Origin: Sinorhizobium shofinae
GTDB taxonomy: Bacteria; Pseudomonadota; Alphaproteobacteria; Rhizobiales; Rhizobiaceae
Direction: 5' to 3'
Assembly (NCBI GenBank): GCA_001704765.1
Contig: MBFK01000198.1
Coordinates: 1-64,000, forward strand
Length of the DNA stretch: 64,000 bases
In this document: positions 33,246 through 42,510 of the stretch, piece after piece
How the letters are laid out: each line of letters starts with the position of its first letter
How positions within the stretch are numbered: position 1 is the stretch's first letter
The notes under the pieces: model-generated
The model's input: the letters and a program-made list of their open reading frames with translations, nothing else
Database searches by the model: none
Told to the model about the DNA's origin: nothing
Program-made: the position numbers and the translations under genes

Positions 33246-34383
33246 GTTGCGGGAGATTGCGCCTCATTCGGCGGGCATGGTCGAACCGCCGTGCCCTGCC
33301 GGCACGCGCGCGATGACGCGCGGCGATATCCCGGCGATCGGAAGACTGTTCAACAAGGTCTTCCGCAGGCGCGACCGCGCGGCGGGGCAGGATTTGGGTC
33401 GGTATATCGAGACCGTGTTCTTCGGGAGCCCTTTCTATGCCCCTGAACAGGGCAGCATCGTTCATGAGAACGGGACCGGCGACATCGATAGCGCCATTCT
33501 TTCGGTGCCGATGGAATTCGATGCCAGTGGCCGCCGGATCGTGGCGCGCCTTCTCTGCGCCTTCATGGTCGACGGCAAGGGCGGAGCGGCCGGCGCGGCG
33601 CGTCTTGCCCGTACCGTGCGGGCGGCTCGCCAGGACCTGTGTTTTTCCGACAGTGCCTCTCCGGTGAGTGCCGACCATTGCGTTGTCGGCGGGGGCTACA
33701 TCCTGCCGATCCAGAGCCTCGAATGGCAGCGCTTCTTCCGGCCGCTCGCTGCGGCTGCCGTTATTGCCGGGCGACGCATGCCGATCCTCAGAGCGCGCGT
33801 CGTCGTCGGCGCACTGCGGTTGATCGATCGCGTACTGCGCCGGTGGAGCCCGTCATCGAAACCGACCGGAGCACGGGGATGCCAGGCAAAGACAGCAAGC
33901 CTGGATGAATTTCTCCGCTGCGCCGCGCCAATGCTTGAGCGGTTTTCGATCCGTCCGACCTGGTCCAAATCCGAGTTCGATTGGCTCGTCAACGTCGCCT
34001 CGATGAACAAAAACCTCGGGGCGCTTCAATCAAGGAAGGTCATCCGCGAAGATGGCCGCACTATCGGTGCTTTCCTTTTCTTCGGAAAGTCCAAGGGCTT
34101 GGCTAGCATACTTAACGTTCTTTGCGAAGAAGGTAGCGAAGCTGATGTCACGGCGGCGATGTTCGCCTGCCTCGACGAGGAAGGCTATGCCGTTGCGCTG
34201 GGCATGGCGCAGCCATTCCTGATGAAGGCGATTTCGCGCCAGCGGTGGCTGTGCTTCCGCCACCGGGGCTATTTCTGCATGGTCACCCGCCACGCCGACG
34301 TCAAGGAGGCGGCGCTGTGCAACGACATCTATATCGGCGGCCTCGCGTCCGAAAGCTGGAGCCGGTTATTGACCGATTTTTGA
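33235..34383 (+). CDS. GNAT-like protein in polysaccharide locus (paralogue of the gene at 29876)
   Basis: The 382-residue protein has RGDIPAIGRLFNKVFR near the start, VPMEFDASGRRIVARLLCAF in the middle of the N-terminal domain and a C-terminal GGLASESWSRLLTDF; these line up with the protein encoded at 29876-30994, including conserved spacing of a FSDSAS/FSETAS segment. It overlaps the flippase gene, which argues for cotranscription. ATG 33235 is the first start; methionines at residues 15 and 27 are alternatives. A role as acyltransferase on the polysaccharide is plausible but unproven. Confidence 0.75.
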   Translation: MGIELREIAPHSAGMVEPPCPAGTRAMTRGDIPAIGRLFNKVFRRRDRAAGQDLGRYIETVFFGSPFYAPEQGSIVHENGTGDIDSAILSVPMEFDASGRRIVARLLCAFMVDGKGGAAGAARLARTVRAARQDLCFSDSASPVSADHCVVGGGYILPIQSLEWQRFFRPLAAAAVIAGRRMPILRARVVVGALRLIDRVLRRWSPSSKPTGARGCQAKTASLDEFLRCAAPMLERFSIRPTWSKSEFDWLVNVASMNKNLGALQSRKVIREDGRTIGAFLFFGKSKGLASILNVLCEEGSEADVTAAMFACLDEEGYAVALGMAQPFLMKAISRQRWLCFRHRGYFCMVTRHADVKEAALCNDIYIGGLASESWSRLLTDF

Positions 34384-34500
34384 GGCCGCCGAAGGTTACC
34401 GGCTGCATGAAAGGCTTAACGGAATATTCACCCTGCGCCCCTAATTCTTAACGAGCGATGCGGCAACGCAGGGGCAGCGCTCTTCGGTGGCTTCAAGGGC

Positions 34501-36111
34501 ATGCGTGGGGAAAGACGGATGTATCGGCGGAGCGAGCCCTTAGAGCAAGGATTGCGCCTGGAGACGCGTTACCCGCGGCGTGGCGCCGGGGGTTCGTTGC
34601 TGGACCTTGTCCCGGCGATGGACGAGGAAACGGCGCCTCTGCCTCAAGAGCGCGAGATGGTCACCCGGAAACAGTCGGATGTTGCCCCGCCAGTGCCGGC
34701 TGACCAGCCCAGCCGGTTGATTGTCGGCGCTTATTTTCCGCAGCTTCAAAGGCTCGGCAGCGTCGGCATAGACGACGTCATCGTCTGGCTGCGCGACGGG
34801 GTAATGTGGATCGCCCTTGCTCTCGTTCTTTGCGTCGCCGGCGCGTTTACCTATGCGGTTACGGCGACGCCGCGATACACCGTCTATACCGACCTCGTCG
34901 TGGACCCTTCCAATCTCAACGTCGTCAGCGACGACGTCTTTACCAGCAATCCGCAGCGCGATGCGCAGCTGCTGGAGGTCGAAAGCAAGCTCAGGATCCT
35001 GACATCGCGCAACGTCCTGAAGCGTGTCATCGACGAGCTTAAGCTGACGGACGACACGGAATTCGTCAAACCATCACCCCTGGCGTCGTTGATGGCGTTG
35101 TTCTCATCGGGAGACAGCAAGGCCGATAAGGAATTGACGGCCCTTCGCGCATTGTCGGAAAGGGTCGAGGCGCGTCGCGAGGAGCGCTCTTTCGTCGTCG
35201 TTCTCGAGGTTTGGAGCGAGGAACCGGAAAAGGCCGTCACCCTCTCCGGCGCGATCGTCGACGCTTTCGAAGCGGAGCTGTTCCATTCGGCGGCTGAAAG
35301 CGCCGGCCGCGTGGCACAGAACCTCAATGCGCGTCTCGATGAATTGCGCCGGAACGTGACCGAGGCCGAAAAGAAGGTGGAGGATTTCCGGCGCGAGAAC
35401 GGATTGCTGTCCGCCAATGGCGAACTCGTCAGCAATCAGCTCTCGAGCGAACTCAATACCCAAGTCCTCGATGCCCAGCAACGCTTCATCCAGGCCGAGA
35501 CGCGCTACAAGCAGATGAGTGCGGCAATCGCGCAAGGACAGACGGCCAGCGCCTCGGTCTTCGAGTCCGCCGACATGACGAACCTGCGCCAGCAGTACAA
35601 CGCCCTGCAGCAGCAGATAGGGTCGATGCAGCTCACCTATGGAGAAAGGCATCCCCGTCTTGCCGCGGCGCGCTCCGAGCGCGCGACGCTCGAGGCGGGC
35701 ATAAACCAGGAAGCGCGGCGCATAGCCGAGCGCGCCAAGGCGGATTTCGAGCGGGAACGCTCGGCGCTCGGCGCTTTGAGAGCCAAGGCCGAAGACGAAC
35801 AGTCGAATGTCTTCACCGACAACGAGGCACAGGTCCACCTTCGCGACCTCGAGCGCGACGCGCGCACCAAGGCGGCGATCTACGAAACCCATCTGGCGCG
35901 TGCCCAGCAGATCACCGAGCGCCAGCAGATCGATACGACCAATATTCGCGTCATTTCGCGCGCCATGCCACCGAATTCACGCAGTTGGCCGCCCCGGACC
36001 TCGATCCTGCTTACCGGTGGTGCCGCGCTCGGGCTCGCCGCAGGTGTCGGGCTCGCGCTGGCGCTTGGCCTGTGGAGCTATGTTCGCGGTCAGCGGCCCG
36101 CGGCCGGTTAG
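34501..36111 (+). CDS. Polysaccharide copolymerase/chain-length determinant (Wzz/GumC-like)
   Basis: The 536-residue protein has a proline-rich cytoplasmic N terminus (1-95), TM1 at about 101-120, a long periplasmic coiled-coil (about 200-460, e.g. NARLDELRRNVTEAEKKVED), and TM2 near 505-525 preceded by the proline motif AMPPNSRSWPPRTS. No C-terminal tyrosine-kinase domain is present. It would set chain length together with the Wzy-type polymerase encoded next. A start at 34519 (MYRRSEP) is also possible. Confidence 0.85.
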   Translation: MRGERRMYRRSEPLEQGLRLETRYPRRGAGGSLLDLVPAMDEETAPLPQEREMVTRKQSDVAPPVPADQPSRLIVGAYFPQLQRLGSVGIDDVIVWLRDGVMWIALALVLCVAGAFTYAVTATPRYTVYTDLVVDPSNLNVVSDDVFTSNPQRDAQLLEVESKLRILTSRNVLKRVIDELKLTDDTEFVKPSPLASLMALFSSGDSKADKELTALRALSERVEARREERSFVVVLEVWSEEPEKAVTLSGAIVDAFEAELFHSAAESAGRVAQNLNARLDELRRNVTEAEKKVEDFRRENGLLSANGELVSNQLSSELNTQVLDAQQRFIQAETRYKQMSAAIAQGQTASASVFESADMTNLRQQYNALQQQIGSMQLTYGERHPRLAAARSERATLEAGINQEARRIAERAKADFERERSALGALRAKAEDEQSNVFTDNEAQVHLRDLERDARTKAAIYETHLARAQQITERQQIDTTNIRVISRAMPPNSRSWPPRTSILLTGGAALGLAAGVGLALALGLWSYVRGQRPAAG

Positions 36112-36126
36112 GGAGCCACGCCGGCA

Positions 36127-37458
36127 ATGACCAGCGCTGCCTATACGGAGACCAGTGCGCCGGATGTCTTGAGGGTGCGCGTCGGCGCCTTCCTCTTCAT
36201 GGCGATCTTTCTCTTTCTATGGGTGTCGATCACCCCTTATGTCGATCTGACGGGCGAGGCGATCCTGGATCCTTCTGCCGGCAACTCCAACCGCCTGAAC
36301 CAGATCCTGGCGTTCCTGCTTTCCGCCGGGATGCTCGGCTATGGCCTGCTACATCCGATGCGGGATATCATCCTGCAGCCGCGCTTGCTTCTGGCCATCC
36401 TCTACTTTTGGTTCCTTCTCGTCTCGTTGATCTCTGCTCATCCGATGCTCGGCATCAAAGGCATCATCCTGTCGACGATGATGACGGTCAATGCCAGCAT
36501 CTATCTGCTGCTTCCCGCATCCGAGCGCCACTTCGCCAAGATGCTGGGGATCGGCAGCCTGATCATGCTGGCATTCGCCTATTACGGCATTGTCTTCAAG
36601 CCGACACTCGCCATCCATCAGGCCTCCGAACTGCGCGAGCCGATGAACGCCGGACTGTGGCGCGGCCATTTTCCGCACAAGAACAGCGCGGCCTCCGCGA
36701 TGGTGCTCGCCGCTTTCTTCGGGCTTTTCGTAGCCAGCACCTGGTCGCGCACAGCCGGCCTTGCGATCTTCGTGCTGTCGTTCCTCTTCCTCGTCAACAC
36801 TGGTGGGAAAACCTCGACGGCGATGCTGCCGGCGATCCTTATCCTCGGCTGGCTTTTCGAAAAGATGCGGCCTCTGCGTGTTCCGATCGTGATCGGCGGC
36901 GTCGGTCTGTTCAATCTTTTCGCTGTGGGTTCAGCGGTTTTCAGGCCGCTCGGAGAGTTCATCAGTGGGCTTGGCATCGATGCGACATTCACCAATCGCG
37001 CCGACATCTGGCGTTTTGCTTTCTCGGCGCTCGCCGAGCGGCCACTGACGGGTTACGGCTTCAGGGCGTTCTGGCAGACGGAGGAATTGGTCTATAGTGG
37101 CGGTTCGGTGGAGACCTGGGCAGTCGCTGCCGCGAACGGCCACAACTCCTATCTCGACATTGCCTTGACGACGGGTTTCCCGGGGCTCCTGCTAACGCTG
37201 GTCTGGCTTATCCTGTTGCCGCTTCGCGACGTTTCGCGCATCGCACCCGGCCGCGAGCAAGCGCCACTCACGCGGCTTTTCATCCGCATCTGGCTCTACA
37301 CGATTTTCCACGCCGGTCTCGAAACCCTCTTTTTCGAAGGCGGAAGCTTTCTCTGGTTCACCTTCGTCTTTGCCCTCTACGGACTGCACCTGCAATCGAG
37401 CGCCGTGCTGGCGGAAGGTGCCGTCACCGAAAACAGGAAGCGTGTCGCTCATGCTTGA
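36127..37458 (+). CDS. O-antigen polymerase/ligase family membrane protein (Wzy/ExoQ-like)
   Basis: A 443-residue polytopic membrane protein with ~10-11 helices and the Wzy_C/WaaL-type loop: LWRGHFPHKNSAASAMVLAA, FLVNTGGKTSTAML and a late GYGFRAFWQTEE then NGHNSYLDIALTTGFPGLLL with the conserved histidine. It resembles ExoQ, the succinoglycan polymerase. It would polymerise repeat units flipped by the Wzx-like protein. It starts 15 bases after the copolymerase gene and overlaps the deacetylase gene by eight. Confidence 0.87.
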   Translation: MTSAAYTETSAPDVLRVRVGAFLFMAIFLFLWVSITPYVDLTGEAILDPSAGNSNRLNQILAFLLSAGMLGYGLLHPMRDIILQPRLLLAILYFWFLLVSLISAHPMLGIKGIILSTMMTVNASIYLLLPASERHFAKMLGIGSLIMLAFAYYGIVFKPTLAIHQASELREPMNAGLWRGHFPHKNSAASAMVLAAFFGLFVASTWSRTAGLAIFVLSFLFLVNTGGKTSTAMLPAILILGWLFEKMRPLRVPIVIGGVGLFNLFAVGSAVFRPLGEFISGLGIDATFTNRADIWRFAFSALAERPLTGYGFRAFWQTEELVYSGGSVETWAVAAANGHNSYLDIALTTGFPGLLLTLVWLILLPLRDVSRIAPGREQAPLTRLFIRIWLYTIFHAGLETLFFEGGSFLWFTFVFALYGLHLQSSAVLAEGAVTENRKRVAHA

Positions 37459-38206
37459 CGTGGAAGAAAAGATCGGCGCGCTTGTCGACAGGCTGGCCAA
37501 CCGGACAATCTGGCAGCTAGCTCGGGCGCGCCGCAAGCTGGAAACGGACATACCAATCGTCTCCTTCACCTTCGACGACGTGCCGGACAGCGCGCTTCAC
37601 GAGGGGGCGGGGATTCTCGAGCGATACGACGCTCGTGGAACCTTCTACATCGCCGGCGGACTGGCGGGGCAGGTGGAGAAGAACCGGACGCTGATCACCC
37701 CGGAGGGATGCGGAGAACTGCTGGCACGTGGGCACGAGATCGGCTGCCACACCTATGCGCACCGCAGGATACGCAGCGCTGGAGGTCTGGCCGCCGATCT
37801 CGACCGCAACGCGGAGTACCTGAGGAGCGTCGGCGTCTCCCCGCCCGCGTCCAATTTCGCCTTTCCCTATAACGCCGCCTGGCCCTTGGCGCGCCCCGAG
37901 CTGCGCCGACGGTATCGATCCTGCCGCGCTGGGGGCGAAGCCATCAACCGTGGTTCCGTGGATCCGCTGATGCTCAAGGCCGTCGAGATCCGCCAGCCCG
38001 AGCAGCATGCCCAAGCACTGACCCGATGGATCGACGAGCTCGTGGATGAGCCCGGCTGGCTCATCTTCTTCACACATGACATCGCGCCGCGGCCCACGCC
38101 CTATGGCTGTACGCCGGAAACCTTCGAGCATCTCGTCCACTATGCCGTCGAAAATGGCTGTCGCGTGCTCCCGGTCGATCGGGCGCTCGACTGGATCAAT
38201 TGGTAG
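37451..38206 (+). CDS. Polysaccharide deacetylase (NodB homology domain)
   Basis: The 251-residue enzyme has the CE4 motifs SFTFDDVP (Asp42-Asp43) and HTYAH (His100, His104) and a later ASNFAFPYN in place of the usual RxPY motif. No signal peptide is seen, so it is likely cytoplasmic or acts on the lipid-linked unit. ATG 37451 overlaps the polymerase stop. It would remove acetyl groups from N-acetylated sugars of the polymer. The altered third motif leaves some doubt about activity. Confidence 0.85.
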   Translation: MLDVEEKIGALVDRLANRTIWQLARARRKLETDIPIVSFTFDDVPDSALHEGAGILERYDARGTFYIAGGLAGQVEKNRTLITPEGCGELLARGHEIGCHTYAHRRIRSAGGLAADLDRNAEYLRSVGVSPPASNFAFPYNAAWPLARPELRRRYRSCRAGGEAINRGSVDPLMLKAVEIRQPEQHAQALTRWIDELVDEPGWLIFFTHDIAPRPTPYGCTPETFEHLVHYAVENGCRVLPVDRALDWINW

Positions 38207-38215
38207 GGGGCTGCG

Positions 38216-39460
38216 GTGTTTGAGTTCGGGAAGGCCGGGAAGCGGCTGCTGGCGATCAACAACTATTTCTATCGTCGCGGCGGAGCAGAGACGGTCTTCT
38301 TCGATCATATGAGCATGTTCGGCGAGATCGGCTGGGACGTCGTACCCTTCGCCATGCGGCACGACAGCAATGAGCATTCGCCCTGGTCGGACTATTTCGT
38401 CTCCGAGATCGAATATGGCCGGCAGACAGGTCTATTTCGCAAGGCGGTTCAGGCCGCCAGCGTCATCTATTCACTCGAAGCCCAACGCAACATCCGTCGG
38501 CTGATCGAACACACGCGCCCGTCGATCGCGCATGCCCATAATGTCTATCACCATTTGTCGCCGGCCATCTTCGCCACCTTGAAATCAGCGGGCATCCCGG
38601 TGGTCATGACGGTTCACGATCTCAAGCTTGCCTGCCCCTCCTACAAGATGCTCCGCGACGGCAAGGTCTGCGAAGACTGTCGTGGCGGGAAAATCTACAA
38701 CGTGCTTCGCCATCGCTGCATCAAGGGTTCGGTCCCCTTGAGCGCCGTGGTGCTGGCGGAAACGATGCTGCATCGTCTGCTGGGACTTTATCGCGACAAG
38801 GTGGATCGGCTCGTCGTGCCAAGTCGCTTCTACCTGGAGAAGCTCGCCGAATGGGGTTGGCCGCGCGAAAAAATGGTCCACATACCAAATTTCGTCGATG
38901 TTTCTATCTTTCGCACCGATTGGCAGGAGGGGGACTACTTTGTCTTCGCCGGCCGCCTGGCACCGGAAAAGGGGTTGGCAACCCTGATCAGGGCGATCGC
39001 TCTTTCAGGGCAACGGCTGATCGTGGCCGGAACCGGCCCGGAAGAGGCGAGCCTTCGCCAATTGGCGGCCGAACTCGGCGCCGACGTCACCTTCGCCGGC
39101 TATCTCTCCGGCGAAAGGTTGCACCGCGTCATCGGACAATCCCGCGCCCTCGTACTTCCGTCGGAATGGTATGAGAATGCACCGATCAGCGTTCTCGAAA
39201 CCTATGCGCTGCAGCGCCCGGTCATCGGCGCGGCGATCGGCGGCATCCCGGAGATGGTGAGGAAAGGCGAAACCGGGCTGCTGGCGGCTTCCGGGAAGGC
39301 GGAAGATCTTGCTAGGGCGCTGCGCGAAATGGCGGCGCTTTCGCCTGGCGCGCGCGGGCGCATGGGGGCGGAGGGTCGATCTTGGATCTCCAGCGAATAT
39401 TCCGCCGCGGCCTATCGGGCGAGGACGCTTGAACTCTACGCGTCGCTCGGCGTCGCCTAA
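38216..39460 (+). CDS. Glycosyltransferase family 4
   Basis: The 414-residue GT-B enzyme has the N-terminal NNYFYRRGGAETVFFDHM acceptor region, AHAHNVYHHLSP, a cysteine-rich insert (CEDCRGGKIYNVLRHRC) and the C-terminal donor site FAGRLAPEKG and SEWYENAPISVLETYA (EX7E-like). The GTG start has an AGGGGG site. The cysteine insert is shared by a subset of GT4 enzymes and may bind metal. It follows the deacetylase gene by nine bases. Confidence 0.88.
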   Translation: MFEFGKAGKRLLAINNYFYRRGGAETVFFDHMSMFGEIGWDVVPFAMRHDSNEHSPWSDYFVSEIEYGRQTGLFRKAVQAASVIYSLEAQRNIRRLIEHTRPSIAHAHNVYHHLSPAIFATLKSAGIPVVMTVHDLKLACPSYKMLRDGKVCEDCRGGKIYNVLRHRCIKGSVPLSAVVLAETMLHRLLGLYRDKVDRLVVPSRFYLEKLAEWGWPREKMVHIPNFVDVSIFRTDWQEGDYFVFAGRLAPEKGLATLIRAIALSGQRLIVAGTGPEEASLRQLAAELGADVTFAGYLSGERLHRVIGQSRALVLPSEWYENAPISVLETYALQRPVIGAAIGGIPEMVRKGETGLLAASGKAEDLARALREMAALSPGARGRMGAEGRSWISSEYSAAAYRARTLELYASLGVA

Positions 39461-39662
39461 GTATCAATTCGGTAGCGGACGCGGGAGGACAAAGACGATC
39501 GCCCGCGCGCTACAATGCTCCGGAACGCGGCGGAGAAAGCGCTGTTGCTCCGACGTCTGGTTTCCGGCCAGTCTTCTAAAAGTTTAGCGATCTTCTTACG
39601 TCGGGCGAAAGTGTTCTGCTCGTAAAAGCCGTCCAAAGGGAACTTCCCGGGGCAGGGCCACT

Positions 39663-41006
39663 ATGAGCAGTCAGACTGCAGTCTCGCGAGATCACAGTCC
39701 GCAACAGACGAGGGCGACGTCACTCCACGTGGCACACGGCGGCGCGGAGCGTCTTCCTGAAAAGCTCCTCTCCCTCCATGCGCAGGCAGGCGTGACGACT
39801 GCGCTGCTCGAGGGGGCTTCCCCCGGCCCCGGCGGCGCGGCGTTGACGCCGGAGGAGTTCGACGGTTTTCACCCGTCCATCGCAAATACGGCTGCGCGCC
39901 CGCGCGTGATGATGCTGGGCCTGCGCGGGATACCGGACGTGCAGGGCGGCGTGGAGAAGCATGTCGAGATGCTCTCCGTCAGGCTCGTGGCCCATGGCTG
40001 GAGCGTCGACGTCGTCGGGCGGCAGCGCTATCTCTCGAAATCCTCGTCCTATTCCTGGGGCGGGATTCGCGTCTTTCCACTCTGGGCGCCGCGGCTGATG
40101 GCACTTGAGGCCATCGCCCACACCTTCGTCGGCGTCTGTTTCGCCGCGCTGCGCCGGCCGGACATCCTGCATATTCATGCGATCGGCCCGGCATTGCTGG
40201 TTCCCCTGGCGCGGCTCTTGCGCATGAGGGTCGTGGTCACGCATCACGGATATGACTACGACCGGCAGAAATGGGGCACCTTCGCCAAGCGCATGCTGAA
40301 ACTCGGGGAGCGCATGGGCATGCGGCTTGCGCATGGGCGCATCGCGATTTCGAAGGAAATCGTGGAGACGATGGGCGAGCGCTACAAGGTGCCGGTGGCC
40401 TTCGTCCCGAACGGCGTCGCTATTTCGCCGGAACGCGGCGGGACGGGCATACTCGATGAGTTCGGCCTGAAGCGCCGCCGCTATATACTCCTTGCGGCGC
40501 GGCTCGTTCCGGAAAAACGCCAGACCGATCTCATCCAGGCATTCGCAAGTCTCGGCGATGCCGGCGTCAAACTCGTCCTGGCGGGGAGCGCGGAGTTCGA
40601 AACGCCCTATGCGAATGAGGTGAGGGCGATGGCTAGAGACGTGCCCGGCGTCGTTTTGACGGGCTTCCAGTCGGGCGACAGGCTGGCAGAACTCTTCGCC
40701 AATTCGATGCTCTTCGTCCTGCCCTCAAGCCACGAAGGGATGCCGATAGCGCTCCTGGAGGCCATGGCCCATGGCCTGCCGGTACTGGCAAGCGACATCG
40801 TCGCCAATCGCGAACTCGGCCTGTCGGCCGACGACTATTTCCGGCTCGGCGATATCGACGCCCTTGCCATCGCGATCGCCCGGAAGATTGAGAATCCACC
40901 GAGTGACGACGAGGTCCGTTCGCAAATGGCCCATGTGGAATCGACACACAGCTGGGCGAGCGTCGCGCAAAAGACCCTTGCGGTCTATCGAGCGCTCGCC
41001 AGATGA
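39663..41006 (+). CDS. Glycosyltransferase family 4 with N-terminal extension
   Basis: The 447-residue enzyme has a ~80-residue polar N-terminal extension before the GT-B fold (MMLGLRGIPDVQGGVEKHVE), then HIHAIGPALLVPLARLL, AARLVPEKRQTDLIQAF and LPSSHEGMPIALLEAMAHGL (EX7E). The RGIPDVQGGVEKH motif is typical of rhamnosyl/galactosyl-type GT4 enzymes. The first ATG at 39663 gives the extension; the real start might lie near residue 80, but no good site is seen there. A 200-base gap precedes it. Confidence 0.85.
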   Translation: MSSQTAVSRDHSPQQTRATSLHVAHGGAERLPEKLLSLHAQAGVTTALLEGASPGPGGAALTPEEFDGFHPSIANTAARPRVMMLGLRGIPDVQGGVEKHVEMLSVRLVAHGWSVDVVGRQRYLSKSSSYSWGGIRVFPLWAPRLMALEAIAHTFVGVCFAALRRPDILHIHAIGPALLVPLARLLRMRVVVTHHGYDYDRQKWGTFAKRMLKLGERMGMRLAHGRIAISKEIVETMGERYKVPVAFVPNGVAISPERGGTGILDEFGLKRRRYILLAARLVPEKRQTDLIQAFASLGDAGVKLVLAGSAEFETPYANEVRAMARDVPGVVLTGFQSGDRLAELFANSMLFVLPSSHEGMPIALLEAMAHGLPVLASDIVANRELGLSADDYFRLGDIDALAIAIARKIENPPSDDEVRSQMAHVESTHSWASVAQKTLAVYRALAR

Positions 41007-41052
41007 GCCGCCGCAATGCGGCGAGATGGCCGATTGAAAGAGGCAGCTGGTC

Positions 41053-41439
41053 ATGAATTTCAGGCGTGCGGCTGCGGTCCTCGGATGGCTCCTGTTGGGG
41101 CTGATCGCCTATTCGACGCTGTCGCCGATCGGCATGCGTCCGCATATCGGGACTTTAGTTCACGTCGAGCGGTTCGGCGCGTACGGGCTTCTGGGCTTCC
41201 TCTTCGCGACGGCCTGTCCGCGGCGGATCACCTTTGTTCTTGGCATGGTGCTTGGAGTGGCGGTCGGTTTCGAATTGCTGCAGATGCTGTCGGCGGATCG
41301 CCACGCGCGCGTGGAGGACCTTGCGGTCAAGATGACTGGTGCAGCATGCGGTGCCGGTGCAGCCTGGTTGGCGGGCCGCCACTGGTGGCGTTTCCCGGGG
41401 CAGGCTCGAATAAACCAAAACTCAAATCATCGCAGGTAA
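41053..41439 (+). CDS. VanZ-like family membrane protein
   Basis: The 128-residue protein has three to four hydrophobic segments and the VanZ-type YSTLSPIGMRPHIG and HVERFGAYGLLGFLFATACP motifs followed by GFELLQMLSADRHARVEDLA. The VanZ-like family is common beside exopolysaccharide genes, where its function is not known. It lies 46 bases after the GT4 gene. Confidence 0.8.
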   Translation: MNFRRAAAVLGWLLLGLIAYSTLSPIGMRPHIGTLVHVERFGAYGLLGFLFATACPRRITFVLGMVLGVAVGFELLQMLSADRHARVEDLAVKMTGAACGAGAAWLAGRHWWRFPGQARINQNSNHRR

Positions 41440-41511
41440 AACGATCAGCGCCGGGTATTGGCGGCATGGGCGCAGCGAGCGGAAGCACGCGCAATCGTTC
41501 TGGGGGCTCTC

Positions 41512-42510
41512 TTGGCAATATCCGTTATTATCAAGACCTTGAATGAAGAGAGGTGCATTGCCGCTACGATCGAGAGCGCGTTGGCTGCGCTTCACGGCCA
41601 AGGCGGCGAAGTCATTCTTGCCGACAGCGGATCGTCCGACGCCACGGTCGGGATCGCCTCGCAATACCCGGTTACAATAGCGCAGATCACACCGCCGGCG
41701 CGTCCGAGCTGCGGGATCGGGCCGCAGCTCGGCTTTCAATATTCCCGCCACGACTATGTCTGCCTCATCGACGGCGACATGCTTCTGGATCCCGGCTTTC
41801 TCGACGAAGCTGTCCGCTTCCTCGCCGATAATCCGACCATCGCGGGTGTGACCGGTCACGTCGAGGAGATGCACATCGCCAACCTCGAATTTGCGCGGCG
41901 CGTCAACCGTAACGCCCCTGAAAACCGTACGGGGCCGATCGACCGCATGAATGGCGGCGGGCTGTACAGGCGCCGCGCCATCGAGGATGTCGGCTATCTG
42001 TCGGATCGCAACCTGCACGGCTATGAGGAGTTCGATCTCGGCATCCGCCTGAGAAGCGCCGACTGGGGTCTCCACCGCCTCGATCGGCGGTTCGTCCAGC
42101 ACTTCGGCCACACGGTCAACTCCTACCGGCTGCTCGTGCGTCGCTGGAAGAGCAAATATCTCTACGGGATCGGCGAGCTCTTGCGTGCTTCGCTCGGCAA
42201 ACCCTATTTTCTCCAGCTTCTGCGCGAGCTGCCGGAGCTCAGGCTTTGGGGCCTCGTGCATCTGTGGTGGCTGTTCTGCCTTTGCCTGATCATCTTCCTG
42301 TCGGACAAGGTTGTTGCGATCGGCGCAGACCTTGCCATGGTCGCAGGCGTCGTTGCGCTGGCGAGCATCAAGAAACGTAGCCTCAGCATGGGCCTCTACA
42401 CGGTCGTCGCCTGGTTTTTCCACGCGGCGGCGCTGCCCGTCGGAATGCTCAGAAGCCGCCGGCAACCCAATGAGCCGATCGAGAGCAGAATCCTCGGAAA
42501 CCCGGCGTGA
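41512..42510 (+). CDS. Glycosyltransferase family 2
   Basis: The ~332-residue GT-A enzyme begins with the usual AISVIIKTLNEERCI, then ILADSGSSDATV and CLIDGDMLLD (the DXD-like metal site), GGGLYRRRAIEDVG and HGYEEFDLGIRL (ED base motif). Two or three C-terminal hydrophobic helices (residues ~245-315) anchor it in the membrane. No ATG lies near the start; the TTG at 41512 with a GGGGG site gives a family-typical N terminus, while TTG 41458 would add 18 residues. It overlaps the glycoside hydrolase gene by four bases. Confidence 0.85.
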   Translation: MAISVIIKTLNEERCIAATIESALAALHGQGGEVILADSGSSDATVGIASQYPVTIAQITPPARPSCGIGPQLGFQYSRHDYVCLIDGDMLLDPGFLDEAVRFLADNPTIAGVTGHVEEMHIANLEFARRVNRNAPENRTGPIDRMNGGGLYRRRAIEDVGYLSDRNLHGYEEFDLGIRLRSADWGLHRLDRRFVQHFGHTVNSYRLLVRRWKSKYLYGIGELLRASLGKPYFLQLLRELPELRLWGLVHLWWLFCLCLIIFLSDKVVAIGADLAMVAGVVALASIKKRSLSMGLYTVVAWFFHAAALPVGMLRSRRQPNEPIESRILGNPA

